This document shows, piece after piece, positions 36,441-43,707 of a stretch of DNA of 44,707 nt (position 1 is its first letter; the number at the start of each line of letters is the position of its first letter). A program made the translations under genes and the position numbers. The notes below the pieces were generated by a model. That model ran no database searches. It was not told the origin of the DNA and saw nothing but the letters and a program-made list of their open reading frames with translations. The stretch comes from an uncultured Oscillospiraceae bacterium (GTDB lineage: Bacteria > Bacillota > Clostridia > Oscillospirales > Ruminococcaceae): positions 1 to 44,707 of the forward strand of contig UQGL01000020.1 in assembly GCA_900540595.1 (NCBI GenBank), in the 5' to 3' direction.

Positions 36441-36646
36441 GCCTTCCCCCGAGGGGCTGCGCCCGCAGGCGCGTGTCGGAGCGCAACCGCCGAAGGCGGC
36501 TCTTAGCGCGTAGACTGAAGGTGGCCCCGCAGGGCCGGATGAGGGGCGAGTTTGCCTCAGCAACCCATTCATGGGCAATTACAGTAAGTTTGCCCCTCAT
36601 CAGTCGGCGAGCGGGGCCGCCGACAGCTTCCCCCTCGGGGGAAGCC
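36441..36646. repeat. Family A palindromic repeat, copy 8 (long type)
   Basis: GCCTTCCCCCGAGGGGCTGC to CTTCCCCCTCGGGGGAAGCC; carries the extra block shared by copies 2, 3 and 5. Lies 8 bp after the argS stop, before its terminator. Confidence 0.88.
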
Positions 36647-36656
36647 AATATAGCGA

Positions 36657-36694
36657 AAAACCGCTGCTTCTTTTTTCCAAGAAGCAGCGGTTTT
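36657..36694 (+). terminator. Bidirectional-looking terminator after argS
   Basis: A perfect 16-bp stem (AAAACCGCTGCTTCTT and complement) with loop TTTTCC ends in TTTT on the plus strand and has A-run/T-run symmetry on both sides. A further hairpin ATGTTGG...CCAACAT follows at 36695-36719. Confidence 0.88.
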
Positions 36695-36801
36695 ATGTTG
36701 GCGTACACGCGCCCAACATATTTATTATACCACAAGCAGCATGTGTTATTCAATCCTGAATATGCACAAATATTGCACAGCAAGATTGTAGGGTCTGCGA
36801 A

Positions 36802-36835
36802 TAGACGAAACACTAAGGCTGTGGTATAGTATAGT
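36802..36835 (+). promoter_or_regulatory. Promoter of the large ncRNA, with dyad across the -10
   Basis: TAGACG (36802-36807), 17-bp spacer, TATAGT (36825-36830), overlapped by a second TATAGT (36830-36835). The whole -10 region lies in a dyad CTGTG (36819-36823) - 12 bp - CACAG (36836-36840), which could be a regulator site. Confidence 0.68.
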
Positions 36836-36836
36836 C

Positions 36837-37628
36837 ACAGAAAGAAAACAGCCGGAGATAAGGAACTGGAAGTTCCAAGAGATGCCACTTTCCAAAAGTT
36901 TCTTCATCAAAGACCGATCGTGAACAGACCGACATCTTAAAGCTTAACTTTAAGGACTCCGATCCAGCAGCACGAGGGCGGAAGAAGAAACCGGAAAGAG
37001 ATCGTAAAGGCCGCCGGCAGTATTTCGCAAGGAAGGAGGCTCGAGTCCAATGGCAAACTTTAAAGATCCCATTCATCACCGGCGGGCCTGGGCCTGCTAA
37101 CAAAAAAAGAACCGCATCCGAAGCCGCAGGTCATCACCTGTAAAAGATTTATAAAAACGCGATGTCCGGTTACTTAGCTAATGTTTAGCAGACTCAGGGG
37201 CCGTCACAGCAGACCCCCGCATGAGATATAGATTAGGATGAAAGAAGGCTGGTAGAGATGACCGTCACCACTCCGCCGAACAGGATTTACCTGAACTTCA
37301 CCTGATCAACAAGGAGACACTCCGATGTACAAGAGTTAAGAGGCTTTGGTCCTCGGCATCAGACCCATTACCCCAGGAACGATCTTAATAACCTTAACAG
37401 CAAACTTTACTCCGTTCCACAAATGCTTTTCAGCAAATAACGAACCCGAGGGTAAGTCCAATGAACTGTTAGTAAGATCCTGAAAGGGCAATCAAAATTC
37501 GCAAACGATAGGAATGATTCCCATGACGATGTGGAAGCAGTCCGAAAAATAACGAAAAGGGTTATGAGGCTATGACTCCGAAGAAGTAAGACCGCCGGGG
37601 CGAACGAAATGTTCGCCCCGGCTTTTTT
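36837..37628 (+). ncRNA. Candidate large structured non-coding RNA, about 790 nt
   Basis: No credible protein frame crosses this stretch, which has stops in all frames and is clearly less GC-rich than the genes around. A promoter lies in front and a 12-bp terminator at the end. Perfect local hairpins are dense: GGAACT/AGTTCC (36862-36876), ACTTT/AAAGT (36887-36899), CTTAAAG/CTTTAAG (36936-36954), GGCGG/CCGCC (36977-37015), CAGGT/ACCTG (37127-37140), GCTAA/TTAGC (37177-37189), CAGG/CCTG (37281-37293), GAGG/CCTC (37340-37354), GGAACG/CGTTCC (37376-37418), ATAAC/GTTAT (37549-37565), joined by A-rich and GNRA-like loops. A 26-nt module (AGTCCAATG-N11-AGATCC) occurs twice and ACTCCG five times. 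It does not show the landmarks of RNase P RNA, tmRNA, 6S, SRP RNA or group I/II introns. In size and style it recalls ornate large RNAs such as ROOL, GOLLD or OLE, but I cannot assign it to any. Confidence 0.68.
37594..37628 (+). terminator. Intrinsic terminator of the large ncRNA
   Basis: GCCGGGGCGAAC (37594-37605), loop GAAAT, GTTCGCCCCGGC (37611-37622), then TTTTTT. Perfect 12-bp stem. Confidence 0.96.
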
Positions 37629-37658
37629 GTGTTGTGCAGCAATATGGGCGCACAACCC

Positions 37659-37943
37659 GGGAGGGATGAATCCCTCCCCTACGGATTGAACCGTAAAAGG
37701 GATTTGGCAGCAGGCTTCGGCGGGGTGGGGCACCCCGCCCTACACGGATTTTCAAGTGGAGCCGTAGGGCGGCCAGCCCTCTGGCCGCCGTGCCCATTTG
37801 CGGGAGTGAGAAACTTTGCGGGTTATGCCTGTAGGGGGCGGCGTCCCCGACGCCCCGCAAAGGGGTCAAGCCCCGCCCTGCAAATCAACCGCGAAAAGGG
37901 GTGCAGCCGTAAACCTGCGGGCCGGGCATGCCCGGCCCCTGCA
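37659..37943. repeat. Composite repeat block Q-R-P, copy 2
   Basis: Family Q (37659-37743), family R (37762-37790), a GTAGGGGGCGGCGTCCCCGACGCCCCGC element (37831 on, broken here) and a family P half (37919-37943), in the same order and orientation as the block at 30374. The 310-bp gap between the ncRNA terminator and the GNAT gene holds only these. Confidence 0.85.
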
Positions 37944-37952
37944 GAGCGGTTT

Positions 37953-38426
37953 TCACAGCATACACCGCATAACTTTCGTTGCCTCGACAAAATCCTGCGA
38001 CTCATACAGGTGCTGCGCGCCCTCGTTCTGGGCCAGCACCTGCAGCTCCAGATATTCCAGCCGCCGGTTGCGGGCCCAGCGCTTGGCCGCAGCCAGCAGT
38101 TGGCTGCCAATGCCCTGCCCGCGCACACCTGCGTCCACGATCAGATCCCCCAGGCAGGCATACCGGTGGGGCAGCACACAGCTGAACGCCGGCGTCCAGC
38201 CCGCATAGTAGACCAGCGCAAAGCCCACGGCGGTGCCGTCCTGCGCCGCCAGCAAAAAATCCGCGTCATCGGCCCTGACTGCCTTGCGAATCTCGTCCAC
38301 CTCACGCGGGGCCTCGCAAAAAAACTCCGGCTGCAGCGCGACCATAGCGCTGTCAAGCTGGCGATACAGCGCAATAATGGCGGGGATGTCCTCCTCCGCC
38401 GCCGGGCGTATAACTGTCTTTGCCAT
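37953..38426 (-). CDS. GNAT family N-acetyltransferase
   Basis: 157 residues from the ATG at 38426 (AGGGGG about 9 nt upstream). IRPAAEEDIPAIIALYRQL opens the fold, GTAVGFALVYYAGW is the central strand, LGDLIVDAGVRGQGIGSQLL carries the acetyl-CoA-binding R/Q-x-x-G-x-G/A motif, and LQVLAQNEGAQHLYESQDFV ends the fold. The substrate is unknown. It is a single gene; the neighbour upstream ends at its own terminator 35 bp away. Confidence 0.92.
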   Translation of the reverse strand: MAKTVIRPAAEEDIPAIIALYRQLDSAMVALQPEFFCEAPREVDEIRKAVRADDADFLLAAQDGTAVGFALVYYAGWTPAFSCVLPHRYACLGDLIVDAGVRGQGIGSQLLAAAKRWARNRRLEYLELQVLAQNEGAQHLYESQDFVEATKVMRCML

Positions 38427-38460
38427 CCCTGTTTCCCCCTCTGGCAAAATGTACGAACAG

Positions 38461-38492
38461 AAAACCGGCGGACGCAGTTGTCCGCCGGTTTT
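38461..38492 (-). terminator. Terminator of the small unknown gene
   Basis: A 13-bp perfect stem AAAACCGGCGGAC/GTCCGCCGGTTTT around a 6-nt loop, 2 nt past the stop of the 77-residue gene. Confidence 0.9.
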
Positions 38493-38494
38493 GA

Positions 38495-38728
38495 TCACTT
38501 GGTTTCCTGAATGGTGTAGTTGAAGCCGTACTCCTCCTGCAGCTTCTTCACGGCAGGCTCGCAGTCCTCAATAAAGGTCGCAGAGTAAACGCTCTGGCCG
38601 TTGTGGGCCTTTTTGTACTCCTCCACGATCTCGTTCAGCTTGGTCCAGCCCTCGTCAGCCTTGGCCTGATCCATATCCTGCGGGAAATCAATGATAAATT
38701 CACGATGCTTAGGGATGCGTGCTTTCAT
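38495..38728 (-). CDS. Small conserved-looking hypothetical protein (77 residues)
   Basis: A short but well-formed gene: AGGAG lies 9 nt before the ATG and a strong terminator stands right behind the stop. The product is acidic-helical with charged stretches (DQAKADEGWTKLNEIVEEYKKA) and a YSATFIEDCEPAVKKLQEEYG second half, single Cys, no membrane segment or signal peptide. It looks like an alpha/beta cytosolic protein. I do not recognise a family. It is monocistronic, standing between a GNAT gene and tatD. Confidence 0.8.
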   Translation of the reverse strand: MKARIPKHREFIIDFPQDMDQAKADEGWTKLNEIVEEYKKAHNGQSVYSATFIEDCEPAVKKLQEEYGFNYTIQETK

Positions 38729-38763
38729 AGTAAGTCACTCCTGAAAATTTTGTTTCTATATTT

Positions 38764-38811
38764 GTAGGGGCGGCCATCGGTCGCCCACAGGCGGGCAATG
38801 CCCGCCCCTAC
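38764..38811. repeat. Family P-like variant palindrome
   Basis: GTAGGGGCGGCCATCGGTCGCCC and GGCGGGCAATGCCCGCCCCTAC; same GTAGGGG...CCCCTAC ends as family P with different inner sequence. Confidence 0.75.
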
Positions 38812-38826
38812 AGATACGCTAACGGT

Positions 38827-39618
38827 TCACACACCAAAACAGGTACGCGCGTTTTCTGCAGTCACATCCAGCACGGTCTGGGCGTCCATCTGCCAGATCG
38901 TGCCGATGTAGGCGGCCACGTGGGCAATGTTGCGGCTGTCGTTGCGGGTGCCGCGCACCGGCTCGGGGGCCATATAAGGGCAGTCGGTTTCCAGCAGGGC
39001 GCGGTCGTGCGGGATGGCGGCCAGCACCTTGGCGGCGCGCTTGGCACCCCGGTAGGTCACTGCCCCGCCAAAGCCCAGATACAGCCCCTGCTCAACCAGC
39101 CAAACCGCGTCCTCGGCGCTGCCGCTGTAGCAGTGCAGTGCGCCGCGCGGCTTATATTTGCGCAGCAGTTCATACATTTCGGCGTGGGCCTCGCGGTCGT
39201 GGACCGACACTGGCAAATCCAGCTCTTTCGCAAGTTGTAATTGTGCCTCAAACAGGGCGTACTGCTCCTCGCGCGGGACCGGCCAGTGATGGTCAAGCCC
39301 GATCTCGCCCACGGCCACGACAGCCTTGTCCTCAAACAGGGGGCGCATGGCGGCCAGCTCGGCACGCCAGTCCCCATGATAGACTGCCACGGTGGCGGCG
39401 TCCTCCTCGATCAGGCTCTCCGGGTGGATGCCGATTGCCGCGTGGATGTAGGGCGCGGCATGCGCCAGCTCCAGCACGCGGGCCGCATCGCCGGAGTGGG
39501 TGGCACATTCCAGCACCCCCACCACGCCGCCCTCGGGCAAGGCCTTCAGCAGCGCGGCGCGGTCAGCGTCAAACTGACGCGAGGAATAGTGCGCGTGGGT
39601 GTCAAAAATGTTCGTCAT
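38827..39618 (-). CDS. tatD: TatD family metal-dependent deoxyribonuclease
   Basis: 263 residues. TIM-barrel hydrolase of the TatD DNase family. Metal ligands are visible: DTHAHYSS, GIHPES, GEIGLDHHWP, VHDREAH, LHCYSGS and LLETDCPYMAPEPVRGTRND. The ATG overlaps the stop of the EamA gene by 4 nt. In most Firmicutes tatD follows metG directly; here a transporter gene is inserted between them, yet coupling is kept. Confidence 0.95.
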   Translation of the reverse strand: MTNIFDTHAHYSSRQFDADRAALLKALPEGGVVGVLECATHSGDAARVLELAHAAPYIHAAIGIHPESLIEEDAATVAVYHGDWRAELAAMRPLFEDKAVVAVGEIGLDHHWPVPREEQYALFEAQLQLAKELDLPVSVHDREAHAEMYELLRKYKPRGALHCYSGSAEDAVWLVEQGLYLGFGGAVTYRGAKRAAKVLAAIPHDRALLETDCPYMAPEPVRGTRNDSRNIAHVAAYIGTIWQMDAQTVLDVTAENARTCFGV

Positions 39619-40553
39619 GCCTTGGCCTCCTGCGGGGCGCGGTTGACGAGATAAATGCCGATGCAGACCAGCAGCAACGCGGCGAGGTAGTTCCACTCAA
39701 ACAGCGGCTCGCCGTTCAGCAGCGCCGACAGCAGCACATTCATGACCGGAATGATCAGACCGAACACCGCAATGCGGGAGACCGGGTTGTTTTTCATCAG
39801 CAGCGCCCAGATCACATACCCTGCGCCGGAGATAAACGCCAAAAACAGCAGCACCGGGATACCTGCGGCACTCTCGGGGTGGAGGCCGCCGCCCATGGCA
39901 AAGCCCATCACAGCCAGCGCCAGCCCGCCAACGCCGAGGTTCAGCACACAGACCGAAAAGCTGTCTGCATGCTGGGTCACGGCCTTGTTCCACGGCCCGG
40001 CCAACGCAAAGATTACGGAGGCGATCAGCATGAACGCCATACCCTTTGCGCTGCCGCTGCCGTGGTTGCCCAGCGTGGCGATCAAAACACCGCCAAAGCC
40101 AAGCACACAGCCCAGCGCCTTGCGCGGGGTCATCCGGTCGGCCTTGCCGTACAAAAAGTGCGCCAAAATCACGCCCATAAAGCTCTGGGTGCTGTTCAAA
40201 ATGCCGCCCATCGCGCCGGTCAGCAGCGCCACGGCGGAGTAGTAGAAGAAATACTGTGCAGCGGTCTGCCACAGGCCCAGCCCGCAGGCCGAAGCCAGCG
40301 TTTTGCCGTGCGGCATCGGCAGCGGGCGGCGGTTCAGCGCCAGACCGGCCAGCCAGACCAGCGCCGCGCCCATCATAAAGCGGACACCCGCAAAGCACAA
40401 AATCGACGCGGTATCGGCGGAATCAATCGCAAACAGGCGGTAGCCCAGCTTGATGAAGGGGAACGCCGACCCCCACAGCACATTGCAGACAACGGCCATC
40501 AAAACGGCCGCCGCCGGGATGGAGAAAAATTGGTCTAACTTAGATTTTTGCAT
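39615..40553 (-). CDS. EamA/DMT superfamily transporter
   Basis: 312 residues, ten hydrophobic segments in two EamA repeats (about 12-150 and 165-305). Typical stretches are NVLWGSAFPFIKLGYRL, YYSAVALLTGAMGGILNSTQ and the second-repeat AGYVIWALLMKNNPVSRIAV. DMT transporters export or import metabolites and amino acids; the substrate is not predictable. AAGGCGG overlaps the metG stop codon, 9 nt separate the genes, and its stop overlaps the tatD start, so it is the middle gene of metG-EamA-tatD. Confidence 0.93.
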   Translation of the reverse strand: MQKSKLDQFFSIPAAAVLMAVVCNVLWGSAFPFIKLGYRLFAIDSADTASILCFAGVRFMMGAALVWLAGLALNRRPLPMPHGKTLASACGLGLWQTAAQYFFYYSAVALLTGAMGGILNSTQSFMGVILAHFLYGKADRMTPRKALGCVLGFGGVLIATLGNHGSGSAKGMAFMLIASVIFALAGPWNKAVTQHADSFSVCVLNLGVGGLALAVMGFAMGGGLHPESAAGIPVLLFLAFISGAGYVIWALLMKNNPVSRIAVFGLIIPVMNVLLSALLNGEPLFEWNYLAALLLVCIGIYLVNRAPQEAKA

Positions 40554-40562
40554 AGCACCGCC

Positions 40563-42578
40563 TTAGTGGATGCGCGCACCGGCGGGGGTGCTGTCCGGGA
40601 AGAAGGCGATGGAGCAGCCGCCGTCCACGTCGGTGTCAGCGGCAAAAATCATGCCCTCGCTTACATACTTGCCCTTCATCATCGGGCGGGGGGCCAGGTT
40701 GGCGACAATGCCGATCTTCTTGCCGATCAGATCCTCGGGCGCAAACCACTTCGCAATGCCGGACAGGATGCAGCGCTCGCGCTCGCCGTCAAAGACGGTC
40801 AGGTGCAGCAGCTTCTTGCTCTCCTTCATCCGCTCGCAGGCGCGGACCTCGGCCACGCGCAGCTCAACCTTGCAGAAGTCATCGAAGCTGATTTCTTCCT
40901 CGTGCTCGCCAATCAGCTCTGCGGACGCAGCGGCACTCTCAGCGGGCTTTTCCTCCTCAGCGGGGGCATTGGCAGCCTGTGCGGCGGCCTTCTGGGCAGC
41001 CTCAAGGGCCTCCAGCTCAGCCAGCTCCTTTGCGGCGTCAATGCGGGGGAAGATGTTCTCGCCCTTGTGCAGGGTGGCGTTGGCAGGCAGGGTGCCAAAA
41101 ACGGCGGCGCTGTCCCAGGTCTTGCCATCGGCGGCCACATTCAGCTGGGCAAAAATCTTCTCGCAGGTGGTGGGCATGAACGGCTGCAGCAGCACGGTGC
41201 AGATGCGCAGCGTTTCGGCCAGATTGTACAGCACGCGGGCCAGACGGGGCTTGGATTCCTCGCTCTTCGCCAGCACCCACGGTGCCGTGGCGTCGATATA
41301 CTTGTTGGCGTTGTCAATGACCTCGAACACATCGGCCAGTGCATTCTGGAAGGCGTAGGCCTCCATGTCGGCCTCATAGCGGGCGCGCAGGGCGGTGGCC
41401 TTCTCGATCAGGGCAGCGTCCTCGGGACCCTCGGCCTGCTCGGCAGGCAGCTCGCCGCCAAAGTACTTGTCGGCCATGGCGGTGGTGCGGCTCAGCAGGT
41501 TGCCGAGGTCATTGGCCAGATCCATATTGATGCGGTTGATCAGCAGCTCATTGGAGAAGTTGCCGTCCGAACCGAACGGGAAGTCGCGCAGCAGGAAGTA
41601 GCGCAGCGCATCGGCGCTGTAGCGCTCGGCCAGCAGGTAGGGGTCAACCACGTTGCCCTTGGACTTGGACATCTTGCCGCCGTCCAGCAGCAGCCAGCCG
41701 TGGCCGTAGACATGCTTGGGCAGGGGCATATCCATGCTCATCAGCATGGCGGGCCAGATGATCGAGTGGAAACGGACGATTTCCTTGCCGATAAAATGGA
41801 CATCGGCCGGCCAGAAGGTCTCGTAATCACTGTCGGGGTACTTGTCATTCATGAAGCCCAGCGCCGTGGTGTAGTTGAACAGCGCGTCGATCCAGACGTA
41901 GACGACATGCTTGGGGTCGAAATCGACCGGGATGCCCCACTTGAAGCTGGTGCGGGAAACACACAGATCCTCGAGGCCCGGGTCGATGAAGTTGTGTACC
42001 ATCTCGTTGACGCGGGAGCGCGGCAGCAGGAAGTCGGTGTTGACGAGCAGATCGCGCACGCGGTCAGCATACTTGGACAGGCGGAAGAAGTAAGCCTCCT
42101 CCTCGGCGTCCACAACGGGGCGGCCGCAGTCGGGGCAGCAGCCGTTGACGAGCTGGCTCTCGGTCCAGAAGCTCTCGCAGGGGGTGCAGTATTTGCCGAC
42201 ATACTTGCCCTTGTAGATGTCGCCCTTCTCATACATCTTCTTGAAGATCTTCTGGATGGCGGCAACGTGGTAGTCATCGGTCGTGCGGATGAAACGGTCA
42301 TAGCTGATGTTCATCAGCTTCCACAGATCCTTGACGCCCTTGGGGCCCTCCACGATGTTATCAACAAACTGCTGCGGGGTGACGCCGGCCTCCTTGGCCT
42401 TCAGCTCGATCTTCTGGCCGTGCTCATCGGTACCGGTCAGGAACTTGACATTGTAGCCCTGCAGGCGCTTGTAGCGGGCCATGGCATCGGTTGCCACAGT
42501 GCAGTAGGTATGGCCGATATGCAGCTTATCGCTGGGGTAATAGATCGGCGTAGTGATGTAGAATTTTTTCTGATCCAT
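40563..42578 (-). CDS. metG: Methionyl-tRNA synthetase
   Basis: 671 residues. ITTPIYYPSDKLHIGH has a perfect HIGH (20-23); KMSKSKGNVVDPY has KMSKS near 303-307. A zinc knuckle (CTPCESF, CCPDCGRP) lies near 130-155. An Ala/Glu-rich linker (about 520-560) joins the C-terminal tRNA-binding EMAP/Trbp111 domain (from about 565: FCKVELRVAEVRACERM, ILSGIAKWF, NLAPRPMMKGKYVSEGMI). AAGGAGAG precedes the ATG. First gene of metG-EamA-tatD. The short leader carries an imperfect hairpin ACACACC...GGTTTGTGT; no T-box features are seen. Confidence 0.98.
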   Translation of the reverse strand: MDQKKFYITTPIYYPSDKLHIGHTYCTVATDAMARYKRLQGYNVKFLTGTDEHGQKIELKAKEAGVTPQQFVDNIVEGPKGVKDLWKLMNISYDRFIRTTDDYHVAAIQKIFKKMYEKGDIYKGKYVGKYCTPCESFWTESQLVNGCCPDCGRPVVDAEEEAYFFRLSKYADRVRDLLVNTDFLLPRSRVNEMVHNFIDPGLEDLCVSRTSFKWGIPVDFDPKHVVYVWIDALFNYTTALGFMNDKYPDSDYETFWPADVHFIGKEIVRFHSIIWPAMLMSMDMPLPKHVYGHGWLLLDGGKMSKSKGNVVDPYLLAERYSADALRYFLLRDFPFGSDGNFSNELLINRINMDLANDLGNLLSRTTAMADKYFGGELPAEQAEGPEDAALIEKATALRARYEADMEAYAFQNALADVFEVIDNANKYIDATAPWVLAKSEESKPRLARVLYNLAETLRICTVLLQPFMPTTCEKIFAQLNVAADGKTWDSAAVFGTLPANATLHKGENIFPRIDAAKELAELEALEAAQKAAAQAANAPAEEEKPAESAAASAELIGEHEEEISFDDFCKVELRVAEVRACERMKESKKLLHLTVFDGERERCILSGIAKWFAPEDLIGKKIGIVANLAPRPMMKGKYVSEGMIFAADTDVDGGCSIAFFPDSTPAGARIH

Positions 42579-42677
42579 CTGTGATTTCTCTCCTTATATA
42601 CACAAACCGTTTTGGTGTGTTTTTTTGCGTTTATGCTGAACTTTATATTCTGGGTATTCGGGCGAAGCCCGCAAAAG

Positions 42678-42798
42678 CCTGCCCTTACAAGGGCGATGGC
42701 CGAGCCCGCGAGGCCGGAAGGGCTTTGCTCGTTCGCCGCCGTCACGCACCTCCCGGGCAATCTCGCCGCTCCGTAGGGCGGCCAGTCCTCCGGCCGCC
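42678..42798. repeat. Repeat remnants between the racemase gene and metG
   Basis: A short AAGCCTGCCCTTACAAGGGCG...GGCCGGAAGGGCTTT palindrome (42676-42727), like the repeat at 27287, then a family R palindrome (42771-42798). Confidence 0.7.
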
Positions 42799-42809
42799 TC
42801 CTCGCGCCT

Positions 42810-43502
42810 TTAGAACCCCACCGGCTCCACCCCGCACGCCTGTAACGCATGCCGGCACAGCACCTCGGTGCTGTCAATGAAGAACGCTCCCAAATGCTCG
42901 TCCCGCTTGACAAGGCTCAGCTCCGTGCAGCCCAGCACGGCCATGTCGCAGCCCTGCTTTTTCAAATCATGCACCGCCGCGCCGAACTTCGTCATATCAG
43001 CGCGCTTGCCCTGCTTGATGTCGTCATAAATGACTGACATGACCTCCTGCTGATGCTCCGGTGACGGCACGGCCCAGTCGATACCCTGTGCTCGGCAGGC
43101 GATCTGGTAGGTTTCAGCCGCCAGCGTGCCGTCCGTGGCAAGGATGCCCAGCTTTGTGCAGCCCGCCGCCTTGGCATCGGCCACCGTCAGGCGGGGCATA
43201 TTCAGCACCGGCACGGGCAGTGCCTCGGCCAGACGGTCATAGAAGTAATGCGCCGTGTTGCAGGGGATTGCCAGCACCGTGGCGCCGTAATGCACCAGAC
43301 TGAAGCCGTCCTGCTCCATCACGGCAAAGGGGTCATCCTTGCTTTTGCCCATGATGAAGGCTGTGCGGTCGGGCGTGGACGCCCGGGACGAGATAACAAT
43401 GTCGATGTGGTCCTGATCGCAGCTGGCCGGGGTGTGGTCGATCAGCATTTGGTACAGGTAACAGCTGGCCGCAGGCCCCAGCCCGCCCAGTATGCCCAGC
43501 AC
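42810..43502 (-). CDS. Aspartate/glutamate racemase family protein (start uncertain)
   Basis: 230 residues if started at GTG 43502. The family marks are VLGILGGLGPAASCYLYQML, SRASTPDRTAFI, VLAIPCNTAHYF (first catalytic Cys), and MAVLGCTELSL (second), so it is a cofactor-free amino-acid racemase of the YgeA/aspartate racemase type. It would make a D-amino acid for the wall or for release. A perfect AAGGAGG lies at 43544-43538, but the in-frame codon at the right distance is ACG (43529), not ATG/GTG/TTG. Family length would favour a start there. The only upstream ATG (43691) lies beyond the promoter and is not credible. Isolated gene with its own promoter. Confidence 0.85.
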   Translation of the reverse strand: MLGILGGLGPAASCYLYQMLIDHTPASCDQDHIDIVISSRASTPDRTAFIMGKSKDDPFAVMEQDGFSLVHYGATVLAIPCNTAHYFYDRLAEALPVPVLNMPRLTVADAKAAGCTKLGILATDGTLAAETYQIACRAQGIDWAVPSPEHQQEVMSVIYDDIKQGKRADMTKFGAAVHDLKKQGCDMAVLGCTELSLVKRDEHLGAFFIDSTEVLCRHALQACGVEPVGF

Positions 43503-43563
43503 CTGTTTTTGTGGTTTGGTCTGCGCCGTGGCACACCCCTCCTTATAACAACAGTTATAATAT

Positions 43564-43592
43564 ATTATAAAGCCAACCGCGCAATTATGCAA
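43564..43592 (-). promoter_or_regulatory. Promoter of the racemase gene
   Basis: TTGCAT (43592-43587), 17-bp spacer, perfect TATAAT (43569-43564), minus strand, about 20 bp before AAGGAGG. This shows that the coding region starts downstream of it. Confidence 0.78.
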
Positions 43593-43626
43593 GTGCAAGG
43601 GCGACGGTTTTCGGGAGATTCGCAAT

Positions 43627-43657
43627 AAAAAACGCCCTGCATTTTCATGCAAGGTGT
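43627..43657 (-). terminator. Intrinsic terminator of the DUF1648 gene
   Basis: Minus strand ACACCTTGCAT, GAAA loop, ATGCAGGGCGT (one mismatch, one wobble), then TTTTTT. Confidence 0.88.
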
Positions 43658-43707
43658 CTGTGGTGCATCCTATCGGAGCAAGCCAGAGCACTTTTGTCTA
43701 TCCAGAC

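Noticed and set aside
36813..37103. 96-codon minus-strand frame within the large RNA region
   Set aside because: No ribosome binding site, no family, and it runs against the promoter and terminator of the region.
36837..37628. Group I or group II intron
   Set aside because: No domain V-like hairpin, no maturase or homing endonuclease gene, and no interrupted host gene; it has its own promoter and terminator.
37407..37733. 108-codon minus-strand frame across the RNA terminator
   Set aside because: It would be translated through a perfect 12-bp terminator hairpin and a Q repeat; no start signals.
40548..42584. Long plus-strand open frame opposite metG
   Set aside because: Shadow of metG, whose HIGH and KMSKS motifs are on the minus strand.
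42579..42660. T-box or SAM riboswitch in front of metG
   Set aside because: The leader is short with only an imperfect hairpin; no T-box sequence, specifier loop or S-box core is seen.
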